A DNA stretch of 64,000 nucleotides, taken from contig CBDDOY010000001.1 of NCBI GenBank assembly GCA_965232165.1, positions 1,240,001 to 1,304,000 on the forward strand, written 5' to 3'. The stretch comes from UBA2779 sp965232165 (GTDB taxonomy: Bacteria > Spirochaetota > Spirochaetia > DSM-2461). The notes below the pieces were generated by a model. The model saw only the letters and a program-made list of their open reading frames with translations. It ran no database searches and was not told the origin of the DNA. Below, one piece after another: positions 34,494-43,500 of the stretch. The number at the start of each line of letters is the position of its first letter. Positions within the stretch are counted from its first letter, which is position 1. The translations under genes were made by a program, and so were the position numbers.

Positions 34494-37157
34494 TTAATCC
34501 ATTAATGGATTGGGTTTGTCAGCATTGATACCATATTTTTCGATGGCGGATTTAATGGCTGAGCCGTCCATCTTACCCTCTTCAGCCAGACCCTTGAGGG
34601 CCGCCAATGTTATCCAGAACCTGTCTATCTCGAAGAAATCCCTCAAAGCCGTCCGGCTGTCCGAACGGCCATAACCATCAGTACCAAGAACAATTAGCCG
34701 TTGAGGTATCAGCCTTCTAATCTGTTCCGGGTAGGCGCGGATATAGTCTGATGAAAACACCGCCGGGCCGACATGCCCCTTCATAACACTGGTAAGATAT
34801 GGAACCCGACGGGAATCCGGGTTGAGCAAGTTATTACGCTCGCATTCCATCCCGTCCCGGTGAAGCTGATTCACTCCGGGAACACTCCAAAGGTCGGATT
34901 CCACCTTCCAGTCTTTTTTCAATAGTTCCGCGGCTGCAATGACTTCCCTGAAAATCGTTCCAGAGCCCATAAGCTGTACTCTGGGGCCCTTGCCCTGCTT
35001 CCCCTTGCTGAACAGGTATATGCCCTTGATGATATCCTTCTCAACCCCGTCCGGTATGGCTGGCTGGGGATAATTCTCGTTCATGATGGTGACATAGTAG
35101 AAGACATTGTCCTGCTCTTGATACATCTGTTTCAACCCGTTGCGGATGATGACAGCCATCTCATAGGCAAAAGCCGGATCGTATGCCCTGCAAGTTGGGT
35201 TGGTAGCAGCCAGAAGTAAGCCGTGGCCGTCCTGATGCTGCAGCCCCTCGCCGTTGAGAGTGGTTCGGCCGGCTGTGGCCCCCATGAGAAATCCCCTCGC
35301 ATGGATATCACCGGCCAGCCAGGCCAAATCGCCGATGCGCTGGAAACCGAAAATGGAATAGAAAATATAAAATGGAATCATCGGCACACCGTAATTGGAT
35401 CCGGCAGTGCCCGCAGCCAGCCAGGAAGAAAACGCACCGGCCTCGGTGATGCCCTCCTCAAGAATTTGTCCTTTCTCGGATTCCTTATACCACATCATGG
35501 AATCAGAATCCTGGGGTTTGTAGAGCTGCCCGGCCGAGGAATAAATGCCGAGCTGCCGAAACATGCTTTCCATGCCGAAGGTTCTTGCCTCATCCGGTAC
35601 GATTGGAACGATGTATTGGCCCAGTTCCTTGTGTTTGGCCAGCCCTGAGAGCAGCCTTACAAAGGCGTTCGTGGTGGAAACCTCCCTATTTCCAGTGGAG
35701 CCTACCGCACTGCTGAACAGCTTGTCGGTTATAGGCGGTATATCGAGTTTCGGAGCGTCGAACCGGCGGCTCGGTATATATCCGCCCAGTTTCTCTCTCT
35801 GCCGGTGGATAAAGTCCATTTCCTTGGAATCTTCAGCAGGCCGGATGAAGGGCAGTTTATCCAATTCATCGTCGGCCAGAGGCACGTAGAAACGATTGCG
35901 GAACTCTTTTAGTGATTCTATATCCATTGACTTCTGGCTGTGAGCCTTCATAGCGGCCTCGCCGGCCTTGCCCATACCATAGCCCTTGATGGTTTTTACG
36001 AGTATTACAGTCGGTACGTCCCTGGCTTGGCAGGCTTTGGCGTAGGCGGCATAAATCTTTCTCGGATCATGGCCGCCTCGGGTCATCTGCCAAAGGTCTT
36101 TCACGCTCATGGTCTTGACGAGTTCGGCAATGTCCGGGTCGGATTCGAAGAAAGTTTTCTTCAGGTACTCTCCTCCCTTGGATCTGAGGTCCTGAAATTC
36201 CCCGTCAACCATAGTAGAAAATTTCCGCAGAAGCACCTTATTGACATCATTTTCAATCAGCTTGTCCCATTCGGAGCCCCAGATCACCTTGATGACATTC
36301 CAGCCGGCGCCATTGAAGGCTCCTTCGAGTTCATCGATAATTCTCCCATTACCGCGAACAGGCCCATCAAGCCGCTGCAGGTTGCAGTTGATGACGAAAA
36401 TTAGGTTGTCCAGTTTCTCCCTCGCCGCCAAACTGAGTGCGCCCCGGCTTTCCGGTTCATCGGATTCGCCATCTCCCATGAACGCCCAGACCTTTCTTTC
36501 ACCAGCCTGTTTGAGACCCCGTGCCTCCATATATTTCATGAAACGGGCCTGATAAATCGCCATCAAAGGCCCAAGACCCATGGAAACCGTGGGAAACTGC
36601 CAGAAATTCGGCATCAGGAAGGGGTGCGGGTAGGAGGAAAGACCCCGACCGTCCACTTCCCTGCGGAAATTCAGTAATTGCTCTTCACTGATGCGCCCTT
36701 CGACGTAGGCTCGGGCATACATACCCGGTGCGGAATGACCCTGAAAGAATATCAGGTCGGGACCGTTCGGCGCATCATAGCCTCTGAAAAACCAGTTGAA
36801 ACCGACTTCGTACAGAGTCGCAGAAGAGGAAAAAGTGGAAATATGCCCCCCAAGGCTGCCGGAAGACTGATTAGCCTTAACAACCATGGACATGGCATTC
36901 CATTGCACATAAGCTGCCACATTTCTTGCCAACAGGCTGTCTTGAGGAATTTTTTCACCCTTATCTGGAGGAATCGTATTCGAATAAGGGGATATTGTAT
37001 TCTTAGGTGGACGTATACCCTGATTTCTAAGCTGATCGTTGAGTTCCTTGATAAGAAAAGCGGCCTTCTCATTTCCTTCAGCCTCAATAACTCCGTCAAG
37101 AGCGTCAAGCCAATCCCGTGTTTCTTCCGGATCAGGGTCATCGTATATCTCGTGCAT
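34494..37157 (-). CDS. aceE: Pyruvate dehydrogenase E1, homodimeric type
   Basis: 887 residues of the long homodimeric E1 that decarboxylates pyruvate with thiamine diphosphate. Seen: GSLGGHISTFSSSATLYEVG, the ThDP/Mg motif GDGESDEPESRGALSLA with downstream INCNLQRLDGPVRGNG, the central FMGATAGRTTLNGEGLQHQD catalytic-loop histidines, and the C-terminal VLGTDGYGRSDSR. The start at 37157 follows GGAGG. This type is typical of aerobes and facultative organisms, in contrast to pyruvate:ferredoxin oxidoreductase in strict anaerobes. Confidence 0.96.
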   Translation of the reverse strand: MHEIYDDPDPEETRDWLDALDGVIEAEGNEKAAFLIKELNDQLRNQGIRPPKNTISPYSNTIPPDKGEKIPQDSLLARNVAAYVQWNAMSMVVKANQSSGSLGGHISTFSSSATLYEVGFNWFFRGYDAPNGPDLIFFQGHSAPGMYARAYVEGRISEEQLLNFRREVDGRGLSSYPHPFLMPNFWQFPTVSMGLGPLMAIYQARFMKYMEARGLKQAGERKVWAFMGDGESDEPESRGALSLAAREKLDNLIFVINCNLQRLDGPVRGNGRIIDELEGAFNGAGWNVIKVIWGSEWDKLIENDVNKVLLRKFSTMVDGEFQDLRSKGGEYLKKTFFESDPDIAELVKTMSVKDLWQMTRGGHDPRKIYAAYAKACQARDVPTVILVKTIKGYGMGKAGEAAMKAHSQKSMDIESLKEFRNRFYVPLADDELDKLPFIRPAEDSKEMDFIHRQREKLGGYIPSRRFDAPKLDIPPITDKLFSSAVGSTGNREVSTTNAFVRLLSGLAKHKELGQYIVPIVPDEARTFGMESMFRQLGIYSSAGQLYKPQDSDSMMWYKESEKGQILEEGITEAGAFSSWLAAGTAGSNYGVPMIPFYIFYSIFGFQRIGDLAWLAGDIHARGFLMGATAGRTTLNGEGLQHQDGHGLLLAATNPTCRAYDPAFAYEMAVIIRNGLKQMYQEQDNVFYYVTIMNENYPQPAIPDGVEKDIIKGIYLFSKGKQGKGPRVQLMGSGTIFREVIAAAELLKKDWKVESDLWSVPGVNQLHRDGMECERNNLLNPDSRRVPYLTSVMKGHVGPAVFSSDYIRAYPEQIRRLIPQRLIVLGTDGYGRSDSRTALRDFFEIDRFWITLAALKGLAEEGKMDGSAIKSAIEKYGINADKPNPLMD

Positions 37158-37224
37158 TCAGCCTCCAATACTATGCTGCATGAATTCCCCCGCTTCGACC
37201 ATAGCGGTTGAACCAATACATCCT

Positions 37225-37253
37225 ACGTTACAATCAAAGAATTTGTATTTCAA
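37225..37253 (-). promoter_or_regulatory. Candidate promoter of aceE-aceF-lpdA
   Basis: On the minus strand TTGAAA is followed after 17 bp by TAACGT, about 70 bp upstream of the aceE start. Position and spacing fit a sigma70-type promoter; the -10 box is imperfect. Confidence 0.35.
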
Positions 37254-37414
37254 GGGCCCATGTTGGAACGAGCAATTTCCCACGAACCCGCCGTCAATAC
37301 AATTCATCTGAGCAAGAAGCCCTCATTCATCAGTATGAAGATATAAGGAAAACCTGAATCATTCAACTCCGATAAGTGTATCCAGTGTGCCCGGACTTCC
37401 AAAAATCAGTATTT

Positions 37415-37530
37415 GGCGCAACCCTTCGGGTCGGGCTTTCCACTCCAATGCCTTAATCCGGCTGCCCCCCTCCGGCTCATTGCCAATCGCCGGGGCAGCC
37501 GGCGGCATTTCCGTTTCAATCCCTTGCGCC
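37415..37530. repeat. REP-like family C, copy 4 (reverse orientation)
   Basis: The complement of the unit at 8165: it begins GGCGCAACCCTTCGGGTCGG and ends TTTCAATCCCTTGCGCC. Its right flank (CTAAAGTCAATTGGAAATTT) is the complement of the left flank of copy 2. It lies between the divergent aceE operon and the beta-helix lipoprotein gene. Confidence 0.75.
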
Positions 37531-37774
37531 TAAAGTCAATTGGAAATTTATTGTGTAAAGCCGTTATTGCCCTCAAGCAGAATGAGATAACACCGGATCT
37601 TAGAAATCAAAAATCAGGTGCCCTGAAATTGATTTCCTAATAATCCGCGCAATCTGCGGATAAAAAGGAAAGACTTCATAGATTCATCCAATGAGCCAAT
37701 GGGAAAAGAGCCTCTAATGGTGCGTTTGGAAAGTGGTTTTTCACGGGAGAGTTTCTGTAGTTTATATGTTCCGA
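37531..37774. other. Intergenic region, no gene seen
   Basis: It contains family C flank sequence and the phrase GCGCAATCTGCGGATAAAAA, a dispersed motif of unknown role. A minus-strand open frame over 37614-37865 has no family resemblance and no supporting site. Confidence 0.35.
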
Positions 37775-37803
37775 TTGAAATTTCGCAATAAAAACTGTAT
37801 TCT
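37775..37803 (+). promoter_or_regulatory. Candidate promoter of the beta-helix lipoprotein gene
   Basis: TTGAAA and TATTCT with exactly 17 bp between them, 130 bp upstream of the ATG at 37933, in AT-rich sequence. It is consistent with a sigma70-type promoter but not proven. Confidence 0.35.
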
Positions 37804-37932
37804 TTGGTAGTATGATAGGTGCTCTCATCAAATTCATTCGGCTGAAATCTGATGAAGTGCTTCATGAATACAGGCTGAATACGTGGTAGATGAACACTTG
37901 TTCATGCTGTAAAATATTAGGAGGAGTGAAGT

Positions 37933-38451
37933 ATGTTTTCCAAAGTATTCAAATTTTTCGTTTTATTAGCCCTAGGGACTCTGTTAGCGTCGTGTCCGGC
38001 TTTGGGGATAAAGGTTGCATTCGACACAGCAGGCCCCAATCTTCTTTCGGATCAGGATGAAATGATTCTGGGAGATACCCAGTACGGTATCCGCTTTGAT
38101 GAACCGATCAAGTTAAGTAATCCGCAGAATGCTTCGATCACTATGACTGTAAACCCAGCAAACGGGCCTGGGGAGCTTGGGCCTTTCGACCTGAAAGAGG
38201 CGGCTGTTGAGGTGGACGAAACCGATTCCGCCCGATTAATCATCACCATCCCTTACGATTACGAACAGAAACAAGCAGGGGATACTATCACCTTTGCCAT
38301 TCCGAAAAATTATCTTACAGACGAGGCGGACAACCCGAACGCCGCCCAAATAGAACACAAGGTAAAGTCCGTTATGCCTCCTGGCACCATCAAGCTCGGA
38401 GAAATGCTTGTGACCGGTTACCGCCCAGAAAGTCATTCCCAATGCTGCTGA
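37933..38451 (+). CDS. Beta-helix lipoprotein, N-terminal part (frame broken at about 38416)
   Basis: 172 codons starting MFSKVFKFFVLLALGTLLAS followed by Cys, a lipoprotein signal with lipobox LLASC. AGGAGGAG precedes the ATG. The mature part has an Ig-like or big-domain region (GIRFDEPIKLSNPQNASITM). After MLVTGY the frame leaves the family-like sequence and stops at 38451. If one G of the GG at 38415-38416 is removed the frame reads VTAQKVIPNAADIADMSDPF straight into the next reading frame. The two parts are therefore one gene of about 670 residues with a one-base frameshift. Confidence 0.7.
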   Translation: MFSKVFKFFVLLALGTLLASCPALGIKVAFDTAGPNLLSDQDEMILGDTQYGIRFDEPIKLSNPQNASITMTVNPANGPGELGPFDLKEAAVEVDETDSARLIITIPYDYEQKQAGDTITFAIPKNYLTDEADNPNAAQIEHKVKSVMPPGTIKLGEMLVTGYRPESHSQCC

Positions 38452-38461
38452 CATTGCAGAC

Positions 38462-39943
38462 ATGAGCGATCCTTTCATTCAGAGTGTCATATTCGGCTAT
38501 GCTGGCTATACAGTGAAAGAAGTTGTGTATGTCACTGTCGATGGGGCTGGAAGCGGCACTTCCTGGGATGATGCCGCCGGAAAGAATGATCTTAAGACCC
38601 GATTGGATAGTTTAACCGATCCTGGAGAGGCTCATGTTTCCTTCCTGCTGGTGGGTGACGGTACCTATCTAGCAAATGAATTGATGATGAAGAACAGGGT
38701 GGCCATCATCGGCGGCTGGATGGCGAATGGCGACTGGAGACATGAATTCGAGAATGACCCCCTCACCATTTTCAGCGGGGACGAGGAAAATAGAGTTTTT
38801 GTTAACACTTATTCTTTTGATGATCCCTTGACAGAAACCGCCCTGCTCCACAGCGTGAAAGTGCAGGGCGGCGGGCCTTCAGATGTTAACGGCGGGGGGA
38901 TGTATAACAGCTATTCCTCACCCAGACTCATTGGAGTCACCTTCTCGGGTAATGATGCGGGTAGCGGCGGGGGGATGTATAACAACTATTCCTCACCCAC
39001 ACTCATGGGAGTCACCTTCTCGGGTAATAATGCGGCGGGTAGCGGCGGGGGGATGTATAACAACTATTCCGGTCCAACCCTGGTAGATGTAACCTTCTCG
39101 ACCAATCAGGCGACTGACGGCGGCGGAATGTATAACGACAATTCCCTTCCAACCCTGAAAAAAGTGACCTTCTCGGCCAATCAGGCGACTAACGGCGGCG
39201 GCGGCGGAATGTATAACTACGCCGCTTCCGCCCCGACCCTGAGCAATGTGACCTTCTCGGCCAATCAGGCGACTAACGGCGGCGGAATGTATAACCACTC
39301 CGACTCCGCCCCGACCCTGATCAATGTGACTTTCTGGGGAAATACGGCAGGCGTTGCTGGGGGCGGAATGTTTAATGCTAATAATGGAGGAACCGGTCCT
39401 GCCCTCATCATCAACTCGCTGTTCTGGAAAAACATGGGAGGGATAAACTCCGTGACTCAGGATCAGCAGATCCATATGGGAGGAGATGGTAGCATGACCA
39501 TTTATAACAGCATTGTGCAGCATGGCATCATCAATACCAGCAGCGGAAATGGCAGCGGAATAGTATCTGACGGTGTTGGGTGGGCTACCAATGCTTCAGG
39601 CCGCATCCAATCACACAGCATAACTGATACCGATCCGCTCTTGGAACAGGGGCTGGACCATAACGACGGCTTCATACAGACACATGCGCTTAAAACAAAC
39701 AGCCCGGCCATCGACGCAGGGCTCTATGTTTGGTCCGCCTTCGATACGGCGTCCAATACGATGACCTGGTACTACAGCAATGATGAAAGTACCTGGTTCA
39801 CCGATCCTGCTGACCAAACAAACACCGCCAATCCTCCTGGCGAGGCAATGGATATGACCGCCACGGACGCCCGCGACTTCAGCCGCGATAGGCCCGATAT
39901 CGGCGCCTATGAATACAGTGCCACGAGGTATTCTAGTCCTTGA
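38462..39943 (+). CDS. Beta-helix (Pmp-like repeat) protein, C-terminal part of the split lipoprotein
   Basis: 493 codons read as open frame, but it is really the continuation of 37933-38451; it has no signal peptide or ribosome site of its own. It begins with a surface protein phrase (YVTVDGAGSGTSWDDAAG) common in right-handed beta-helix proteins. Six or so repeats with GGGMYN and VTFSGN/VTFSANQA follow, of the chlamydial polymorphic outer-membrane protein type (GGA-I and FxxN). The end has a DFSRDRPDIGAYEY motif often seen at the close of such helices. It is probably surface exposed. Codons of the repeats are very similar, so the repeat number could change by recombination. Confidence 0.75.
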   Translation: MSDPFIQSVIFGYAGYTVKEVVYVTVDGAGSGTSWDDAAGKNDLKTRLDSLTDPGEAHVSFLLVGDGTYLANELMMKNRVAIIGGWMANGDWRHEFENDPLTIFSGDEENRVFVNTYSFDDPLTETALLHSVKVQGGGPSDVNGGGMYNSYSSPRLIGVTFSGNDAGSGGGMYNNYSSPTLMGVTFSGNNAAGSGGGMYNNYSGPTLVDVTFSTNQATDGGGMYNDNSLPTLKKVTFSANQATNGGGGGMYNYAASAPTLSNVTFSANQATNGGGMYNHSDSAPTLINVTFWGNTAGVAGGGMFNANNGGTGPALIINSLFWKNMGGINSVTQDQQIHMGGDGSMTIYNSIVQHGIINTSSGNGSGIVSDGVGWATNASGRIQSHSITDTDPLLEQGLDHNDGFIQTHALKTNSPAIDAGLYVWSAFDTASNTMTWYYSNDESTWFTDPADQTNTANPPGEAMDMTATDARDFSRDRPDIGAYEYSATRYSSP

Positions 39944-40379
39944 GTCCCGTGGAAGGATAGCGAATCCCCGCTGTGCGGGACAAAGACGAGTTCTGACACA
40001 GCCCCGTTCTTGGAACGGGCATACTCGATAAATCCAGGGCGGGCGTCCAGGCTCTCCGCTAGAAACAGGGGGCCGCAGCCCGCAAGATACCCCTGTCGCT
40101 TCCATATTGAAGCTACTCGAAACTTCGACGGCTTGCTTCAAAGTCATTCTCCGCCGAGGCATTCGTCCGAAATTCATAGCCATGCCTCCTTTTCTGCGGC
40201 AGCCCTCAATGGCCAAGCCGCCCGCACGGCGGAACCATTACCCACAGCATCAATAGTTCCGCCGGTAAACGGCTTGACATCGGCATACTCTATTTGTTTT
40301 ATTTGGAGTTGTTCTGAAACTTCATTGTGTTATAAAATAATGTTCTATGAAAACAGCCAAGGGTAAAAAACAGACTTAG
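39944..40379. other. Intergenic region between beta-helix and ankyrin genes
   Basis: No gene is supported. A possible promoter, TTGACA (40275) with a weak -10 (TTTTAT) 17 bp downstream, could serve the ankyrin gene, but a MITE lies between. Long open frames on the minus strand over 39611-40216 are shadows of the neighbouring gene. Confidence 0.35.
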
Positions 40380-40522
40380 GGGCACCTCTGAAAAACCCCA
40401 TTTAGTTCTTGACTCGAACTTTTCCGCCGCTACTGCGTTGTCAAAATGCGCTCCGCTTCTGCCGCCTTGTATCGACAAAAAATTCTTCGTCAATTTCCTG
40501 AAGCTGTTTCTTAGAGGTGCCC
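40380..40522. repeat. MITE family A (143 bp), reverse orientation, target duplication TTAG
   Basis: It runs from GGGCACCTCTGAAAAACCCC to TTTCTTAGAGGTGCCC, with TTAG on both sides (40376-40379 and 40523-40526). It lies 76 bp upstream of the ankyrin gene and separates it from any earlier promoter. Confidence 0.93.
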
Positions 40523-40598
40523 TTAGTAAAAGGACAGCGCTGCTGTCTGACATTCGGGATACGCCCCGGACTTTTTTGTACGGATTAAGGATAGTGTT

Positions 40599-43500
40599 AT
40601 GGCCGATAAAGATAGTTCAAGTTTATTCGAAGATTTTATTCAACTCATAAGTTCCATTGATGCAGAGTCTTTTGCAGCAGAAGCCGGAAAGATTATTGCC
40701 CAGGGGAGCCCCGCGAAGATCGCCGCTAATACCATTGCCGCTCTTCTCCGTGGCGGATCAAAAGAAGGGGCGGCACTCCGCCGTGTTTTCAAGACCGCCC
40801 ATGGAGAAGCAGTCGGCCAATCCCGCAAACAGCTCGGCGGCGATTACTCCGAAGAAGAAATAAAATCGATAATAAAAGAAAGACTTCCACGGATAAGCAG
40901 AAAAGCCAGGGCATCTTTTCTCCTTTTGATTGCCGGGAATGAGAATATGACTGCCGAACAGATATTTTATGAATTAACCTCCAACCAGCCCGCTGAATCT
41001 GGACAAGACGAAGTTTTACCAATCTATTGGGAATATTTCATAAAAGAATTACTTGCCGGACTTCGTGATAAGGCAGGAAAAGATGGTTCCCCGCTATTCA
41101 ATTTCTATGCGGGAATCCAGTTTGACAGGATTCAAGAAGGATTCAAGAATCTCAATGCAAAATGGGACAGGAGTAATTCTCCAAGGTTAATCGTGCCAAG
41201 GGTTGATAACAATGAAAAAAACCGGTTCAGCTTTCGTTCAAACCATATCCCCTTTCAGGAGGCAGCTTTGCAGGATGTCTTTGAACGGATGAGCCAATTC
41301 ATAACCGTCTCGGAGACCGGCTCAGATAAAAAATTTCTGGCTTACGCTATCGCCGGTCCGGCGGGAGCTGGTAAAAGCCGATTCGCCCTGGAATTCTGCA
41401 ATCGCGCTATTGGATGGGACGCTGGGTTCCTCGCCTCCACTGTGAATGACGGGATTTGGAGTAACTGGAATCCGGTCAGGCCAACCATCATCGTCGTTGA
41501 CTACGCCGGAGATGCCTCACGAGATATCGGGACCGTCCTGAAAATTCTTTCAGAACGAGATGACTTGCACCGCCCGGTACGAATGCTTTTACTTGAGCGG
41601 GAAGGCATGAAGCCTGGTGACACGGGTCAGCCCCCTCAATGGTTCAGTACTATTCTGGCAAAGGATAAGCCGCTGATCACGGATCATTGGCATGACTATG
41701 AAGCCCAGCCCATTCTGACTCTTCCCTGTATGACCGACGATGATCTGTGGACGTTGATGCAGTGCTTTCTTTCCGAGAATGGCCATCATTGCAACAGGGA
41801 GGAGTTGTTTAAGCAACTGATTGAGATTGACCCAAAGAAACGGCCTCTGACAGCGGCTTTTTTGGCAGATGCCCGTTCACACAGCACCAATGATTTCTCA
41901 ACCATCGAAGATGTGTTACAGGACTATCTGGACAGGGAAGAGGAACGTTATTGGAAACCCGTCAGCAACAAAGAACAACTATTAAAGGACAAGCATCTGC
42001 TTGTAATAGCCACGGTGGTTGGCGGTCTTAATTGCGGGAAAGAAGAACCGGAGAACTTTCCGAAAGAATACTGTACGTCTTTCAAGGAGATATGCGGGGA
42101 TACAGACAGATTCAGGGCATTTGGCGGTATTGACGAAAATCATTATTTGCCTCAGATGGAGCCGGATATCTTAGGGGAGTATTTTGTACTTTCTAACTAT
42201 AGCGGACGAGATAAGGAAACAGAGCAGTTTCTGAAATATACAGCCGGGATATTCTTGACGACATTCTTTCCTCGGGCCATAGGTGATTTTCCTAATAATG
42301 ATAATCTTGTCAAGTTGACTTCGGCTTATCTGAGCACTTTGGAAGCATCGGCCGATCAGCCCATCCCCATCGGAGGTTTTATTCTCCTGGCCAGTGCATA
42401 TTCCGGCAGCAATAAACTTGTAAAGAAGCTGCTTTCGGAACATCAGATCGAAGTCAATGCTGTTGATACGAAGGACGGGACGTTCTCCCTGCTTCTGGCC
42501 AGCCAGAATGGTCATGTTGAAACCGTGAAACTGCTTCTGGAAGAAGGCGCCGAAGTCAATGCTGTTCATGCGGATACCGGGGTCTTCCCCCTGCTTCTGG
42601 CCAGCCAGCAGGGTCATGTTGAAACCGTGAAACTGCTTCTGGAAGAAGGTGCCGAAGTCAATGCTGTCAATGCGGATAACGGGGCCTTCCCCCTGCTTCT
42701 GGCCAGCCAGAATGGTCATGTTGAAACCGTGAAACTGCTTCTGGAAGAAGGCGCCGAAGTCAATGCTGTCAATGCGGATAACGGGGCCTTCCCCCTGTTT
42801 CTGGCCAGCCAGAATGGTCATGTTGAAACCGTGAAAGAACTCATCTCACGGGGGGCCGAAGTCAATGCTGTTGATACGAATAACGGGGCCTTCCCCCTGC
42901 TTGTGGCCAGCCAGAATGGACATGTTGAAGCCGTGAAAGAACTCATCTCACAGGGGGCGGATGTCAATGCTGTTAATACGAAGGACGGGAAGTTCCCCCT
43001 GCTTCTGGCCAGCCAGAATGGTCATGTTGAAACCGTGAAACTGCTTCTGGAAGAAGGCGCCGAAGTCAATGCTGTTGATACGAATAACGGGGCCTTCCCC
43101 CTGCTTGTGGCCAGCCAGCAGGGTCATGTTGAAGCCGTGAAACTGCTTCTGGCGGAAGGCGCCGAAGTCAATGCTGTTAATACGAATGACGGGGCCTTCC
43201 CCCTGCTTCTGGCCAGCCAGCAGGGTCATGTTGAAACCGTGAAACTGCTTCTGGAGGAAGGCGCCGAAGTCAATGCTGTTCATGCGGATACCGGGGTCTT
43301 CCCCCTGCTTCTGGCCAGCCAGAATGGTCATGTTGAAACCGTGAAACTGCTTCTGGAAGAAGGCGCCGAAGTCAATGCTGTCAATATGAAGAACGGGAAT
43401 TTCCCCCTGCTTCAGGCCAGCCATCAGGGTCATGTTGAAACCGTGAAACTGCTTCTGGAGGAAGGCGCCGAAGTCAATGCTGTCAATATGAAGAACGGGA

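Noticed and set aside
39611..40216. Minus-strand open frame of 201 codons after the beta-helix gene
   Set aside because: It mostly overlaps the beta-helix gene in antisense and has no family resemblance.
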